From Bordetella parapertussis (GTDB lineage Bacteria > Pseudomonadota > Gammaproteobacteria > Burkholderiales > CAIKXV01), in the NCBI GenBank assembly GCA_945877995.1, contig CAMDXD010000150.1, forward strand, positions 1 through 8,749: a stretch of DNA of 8,749 nucleotides, given 5' to 3'. The position numbers were made by a program, and so were the translations under genes. The notes below the pieces were generated by a model that saw nothing but the letters and a program-made list of their open reading frames with translations, was not told the DNA's origin and ran no database searches. Position 1 is the first letter of the stretch. Every line of letters begins with the position of its first letter. Positions 6,724-8,749 of the stretch are shown in pieces.

Positions 6724-6768
6724 ATGCCGCAATCATTGCTTTCTCGTGACCGTCCGGTTACGCAATGA
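6724..6768 (+). CDS. Possible 14-residue leader peptide coupled to the DUF1045 gene
   Basis: A 14-codon frame (MPQSLLSRDRPVTQ) starts with ATG behind a well-placed GAGGAA and ends in a TGA that overlaps the DUF1045 ATG as ATGA, the same arrangement used across this cluster. It lies in a different frame from the DUF1045 gene, and an in-frame stop at 6747-6749 prevents that gene from starting further upstream. It has no run of one amino acid that would suggest classic attenuation. It may deliver ribosomes to the downstream start, or be a chance frame. I do not recognise the peptide. Confidence 0.35.
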   Translation: MPQSLLSRDRPVTQ

Positions 6769-7475
6769 CGCATGCACCGTACCGCTGCGCGATCTACTTC
6801 GCGCCCGACCCGCGTGGCGAATGGGGGCGCTTCGGAAGCTCCTGGCTCGGACGCTGTGCGACCGATGGCCTGCCGAGAGTTCCCTTCGAGGTTCGCAGCG
6901 CCGGCGCGCCGGAACTCGAACGGATGACCGCGGCCCCTCGCCGCTACGGCTTCCATGCCACGCTGAAGCCACCGTTCAGGCTTGCCGATGGCAAGGATCG
7001 CGAATCACTCGTGCAGGCACTGCATGCCGAATTCGAAACCGTCGAGGCTTTCGATCTGCCGCCGGTCGAGCCGCGCTGCCTGGGGGACTTCATCGCGCTG
7101 GTTCCCGCCGAAGGACATCCACGAAATGAAGACGTTGCGGTGATCGCCGCCCGCTGCGTCACGGTTTTCGATGCATGGCGCGCGCCGCCCACCGAGGCGG
7201 AGATTGCCCGCCGTGCCGTGGATCCCGCGGATACGCGCGCATCCGAACTGATGTTGCGATGGGGCTACCCGTCGGTGCTCGATCGCTTCCGCTTCCATCT
7301 CTCGCTCACCGGCGCGCTCGATGCCGGCCAGGTCGCCCGATCAGGCCCGCTGCTCGAGGACATCGCGCGCCTGCTGCCCGCAGTCCCGATGCGCTTCGAT
7401 GCCGTCTGCCTGTTCGAAGAGGCGCAACCCGGCCACCCGTTGCGGCTCGTCGAGCGCATCGGATTCCGGCCATGA
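6765..7475 (+). CDS. DUF1045 phosphonate-metabolism protein, 2H phosphoesterase-like
   Basis: This 236-residue protein belongs to the family found next to phn genes and named only as a putative phosphonate metabolism protein (DUF1045). The N-terminus YRCAIYFAPDP at 6-16 is typical. RYGFHATLKPPFRL at 60-73 holds a first H-x-T motif (His64, Thr66), and RFRFHLSLTGAL at 174-185 a second H-x-S motif (His178, Ser180). Paired H-x-T/S motifs about 100 residues apart mark 2H phosphoesterases, which act on cyclic or terminal phosphates of nucleotides and sugars. No signal peptide or membrane segment is visible. The start is fixed at 6765 by an in-frame stop at 6747-6749, and the stop overlaps phnN as ATGA. 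From its place before phnN I infer a role in handling 5-phosphoribosyl 1,2-cyclic phosphate. I know of no proof of that activity for this family. Confidence 0.9.
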   Translation: MTHAPYRCAIYFAPDPRGEWGRFGSSWLGRCATDGLPRVPFEVRSAGAPELERMTAAPRRYGFHATLKPPFRLADGKDRESLVQALHAEFETVEAFDLPPVEPRCLGDFIALVPAEGHPRNEDVAVIAARCVTVFDAWRAPPTEAEIARRAVDPADTRASELMLRWGYPSVLDRFRFHLSLTGALDAGQVARSGPLLEDIARLLPAVPMRFDAVCLFEEAQPGHPLRLVERIGFRP

Positions 7476-8098
7476 ACGGGCGCCTGGTGCTGGTCGTCGG
7501 TCCGTCGGGCGCCGGCAAGGACAGCGTGATCGACTGGGCACGCGCGCGCCTGGCCGCCGCGGAGGTCGCGCACGTGCGCTTCGCCCGGCGCACCATCAAC
7601 CGCGCCGAAGACGCGGGGGGCGAACGGCATGTCGCCGTCGATGACGCAACGTTCGATCGGATGCGCGAGACCGGGGCTTTCGCACTATGGTGGAGGGCGA
7701 ACGGCCACGCCTACGGCATCGGCGTCGAGATCGTCGAGTGGCTTGCCGCCGGATACACCGTGGTGGTCAGCGGCTCCCGTGCCGGATTGCGTGACGCGGC
7801 CGCGCGCTTCCCGGGACTTGAAGTGGTCACGATCACCGCCCCGGAAGCCCTGCTGCGCCAGCGGTTGCTCGAGCGCGGACGCGAATCGCCGCGCGAGGTC
7901 GATGCGCGGCTGGAACGCGCTCGCAGTGTGACGGTCTCCCCTGATCTGCCGGGTATCACGATCATGAACGACCGCACGCTCGACGAAGCCGGTGCTGTTC
8001 TGCTCGATTGCCTGCTGCGGCCGCCCTACGTCGATTGGCCCGCCAGGAACGCCAGCACCACCTTCGCCGTCGCATCCGGATCAGTGCCGGCGGCGTGA
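7472..8098 (+). CDS. phnN: PhnN, ribose 1,5-bisphosphate phosphokinase
   Basis: PhnN phosphorylates ribose 1,5-bisphosphate to PRPP, the last step linking C-P lyase to nucleotide synthesis. The product has 208 residues (E. coli about 185). Walker A GPSGAGKD at 10-17 is followed by HVRFARRTINRAEDAGGERHVAV at 34-56, which resembles the guanylate-kinase fold's substrate region, then GAFALWWRANGHAYGI at 68-83, VVVSGSRAGL at 97-106 and a lid-like LLERGRESPREVDARLERA at 132-150. The ATG at 7472 overlaps the DUF1045 stop; the frame stays open upstream to 7175 but only inside DUF1045. The last 25 or so residues (from PPYVDWPARN) exceed the family's usual end and are coded opposite the 3' end of the alpha/beta hydrolase gene. 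They were probably gained when the original stop was lost. Confidence 0.95.
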   Translation: MNGRLVLVVGPSGAGKDSVIDWARARLAAAEVAHVRFARRTINRAEDAGGERHVAVDDATFDRMRETGAFALWWRANGHAYGIGVEIVEWLAAGYTVVVSGSRAGLRDAAARFPGLEVVTITAPEALLRQRLLERGRESPREVDARLERARSVTVSPDLPGITIMNDRTLDEAGAVLLDCLLRPPYVDWPARNASTTFAVASGSVPAA

Positions 8099-8749
8099 TA
8101 GCCGTCGATCGGGATGATCTCCAGCTGCGATCCGGGGATCGTCTGCTGCCAGCGCGACATCGTCGCACGGTCCTTGCCGGGGGCGTTGGTGCCGATCACC
8201 AGCGTCGGGCACTGGATACGCTGGATGTCCTCGCGGATGTCGATCGCACCGACCCAACGCAGGTAGGCCTTGGCGGTGGAGAGTGCGGTCGCACCCATCA
8301 TGTCGACCCACCAGTCGATGCCGCGCTCGGGCATCCGGCTGCCGAGCCGGTTGCGCATCGTCTTGCGTGCCCAGCTGCGCATGCCGTGCTGCTCCATGTG
8401 CTCGACCCAGCCGGCGCCGCTGGGCGGGGTGACGATCGAGCTGCAGAGCGTGAGCGTCTTCACCAGGTCGGGCCGGTCAGCCGCGAGCATCGCGCTGCTG
8501 ATGCCCCCGCTCTTGCCACCGACCACATGCACCGGGCCGCCACCGGCGACATGGTTGACGATGCGCACCAGGTCGTCGACGAACAGCTCGGTCGACAGCG
8601 GGAAGTCTTCCGCGACCGGGCCTGACTTTCCGAAGCCGCGCTGGTCGATGCGGATCATCCGGTAGCGGCGCGAGAAGTGTGGCACCCAGGCGCGCCACGC
8701 GTCGAGGTTTTCGGTGAACCCGTGCACGAACAGCACGGTCTCGGGCGTG
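8026..8749 (-). CDS. Alpha/beta hydrolase (5' partial)
   Basis: The frame is open to the right edge, and the residues before the GTG at 8736 (TPET) flow into VLFVHGFTEN, so the gene begins outside the window. Counting from that GTG as residue 1, HGF at 5-7 forms the oxyanion-hole region, DQRGFGKSG at 31-39 follows, and the nucleophile elbow is GKSGG at 74-78 with Ser76. A cap-like section lies at about 105-170, then CPTLVIGTNAPGKD at 176-189 and DGYHAAGTDPDATAKVVLAFLAG at 211-233 with the likely catalytic His214. The usual acid after strand 6 (often a GxxD context) is not plain: the sequence reads GTNAPGKD, so Asp189 or another residue must serve. The substrate is unknown; esterases, lactonases and C-C hydrolases share this fold. 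It is convergent with phnN, overlaps it by 73 bp and has no evident link to phosphonate use. Confidence 0.88.
   Translation of the reverse strand, partial: TPETVLFVHGFTENLDAWRAWVPHFSRRYRMIRIDQRGFGKSGPVAEDFPLSTELFVDDLVRIVNHVAGGGPVHVVGGKSGGISSAMLAADRPDLVKTLTLCSSIVTPPSGAGWVEHMEQHGMRSWARKTMRNRLGSRMPERGIDWWVDMMGATALSTAKAYLRWVGAIDIREDIQRIQCPTLVIGTNAPGKDRATMSRWQQTIPGSQLEIIPIDGYHAAGTDPDATAKVVLAFLAGQST

Larger units (their letters stand above)
6661..6764. promoter_or_regulatory. Divergent control region between phnG and the DUF1045 gene
   Basis: About 100 bp separate the leftward phnG-M operon from the rightward DUF1045-phnN pair, so promoters for both must lie here or inside the flanking genes. I could not pick convincing -35/-10 pairs on either strand, and I see no match to the E. 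coli Pho box. What can be seen is an inverted repeat (6688-6703), a Shine-Dalgarno (6711-6716) and a short reading frame (6724-6768), each listed separately. Confidence 0.5.

Noticed and set aside
6736..6764. Sigma-70-like promoter TTGCTT, 17 bp, TACGCA
   Set aside because: Transcription would begin at or past the DUF1045 ATG, and the -10 match is poor.

Overview
The window carries a complete catalytic core of a carbon-phosphorus (C-P) lyase phosphonate-degradation cluster from a GC-rich bacterium. Gene order, protein sequences and dense ATGA stop/start overlaps point to a proteobacterium. A Burkholderiales-like betaproteobacterium is my best guess, but nothing here proves the genus. All calls rest on reading motifs and on remembered family sequences; no search was run.

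Layout. (1) Positions 3-878, plus strand: the C-terminal part of a sulfatase/alkaline-phosphatase-superfamily hydrolase of the phosphonate monoester hydrolase type. Its start lies left of the window. (2) Positions 879-960: a short convergent gap holding three 26-bp tandem repeats, each with a hairpin. The last copy runs into the end of phnM. (3) Positions 951-6660, minus strand: phnG-phnH-phnI-phnJ-phnK-phnL-phnM, a tight operon transcribed right to left. Six junctions overlap or lie 1 bp apart. (4) Positions 6661-6764: a divergent control region with an inverted repeat and a well-placed Shine-Dalgarno sequence in front of a 14-codon reading frame. (5) Positions 6765-8098, plus strand: a DUF1045 (2H phosphoesterase-like) protein and phnN, joined by an ATGA overlap. 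(6) Positions 8026-8749, minus strand: an alpha/beta hydrolase cut by the right edge. Its 3' end overlaps the 3' end of phnN by 73 bp.

How the genes fit together. PhnI, with PhnG, PhnH and PhnL, couples a phosphonate to the ribose of ATP. PhnM removes pyrophosphate, and PhnJ (radical SAM) cleaves the C-P bond to give 5-phosphoribosyl 1,2-cyclic phosphate. PhnK is the ATPase that docks on the core complex. In E. coli, PhnP then opens the cyclic phosphate and PhnN phosphorylates ribose 1,5-bisphosphate to PRPP. No phnP is visible here; the DUF1045 protein sits directly before phnN and carries two H-x-T/S motifs, so it is a good candidate for that step. The flanking monoester hydrolase could release free phosphonates from esters. 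Transport (phnCDE), the regulator (phnF) and phnO are not in the window.

The core is a known system. The less described parts are the DUF1045 protein, the leader reading frame before it, and the 26-bp repeats.
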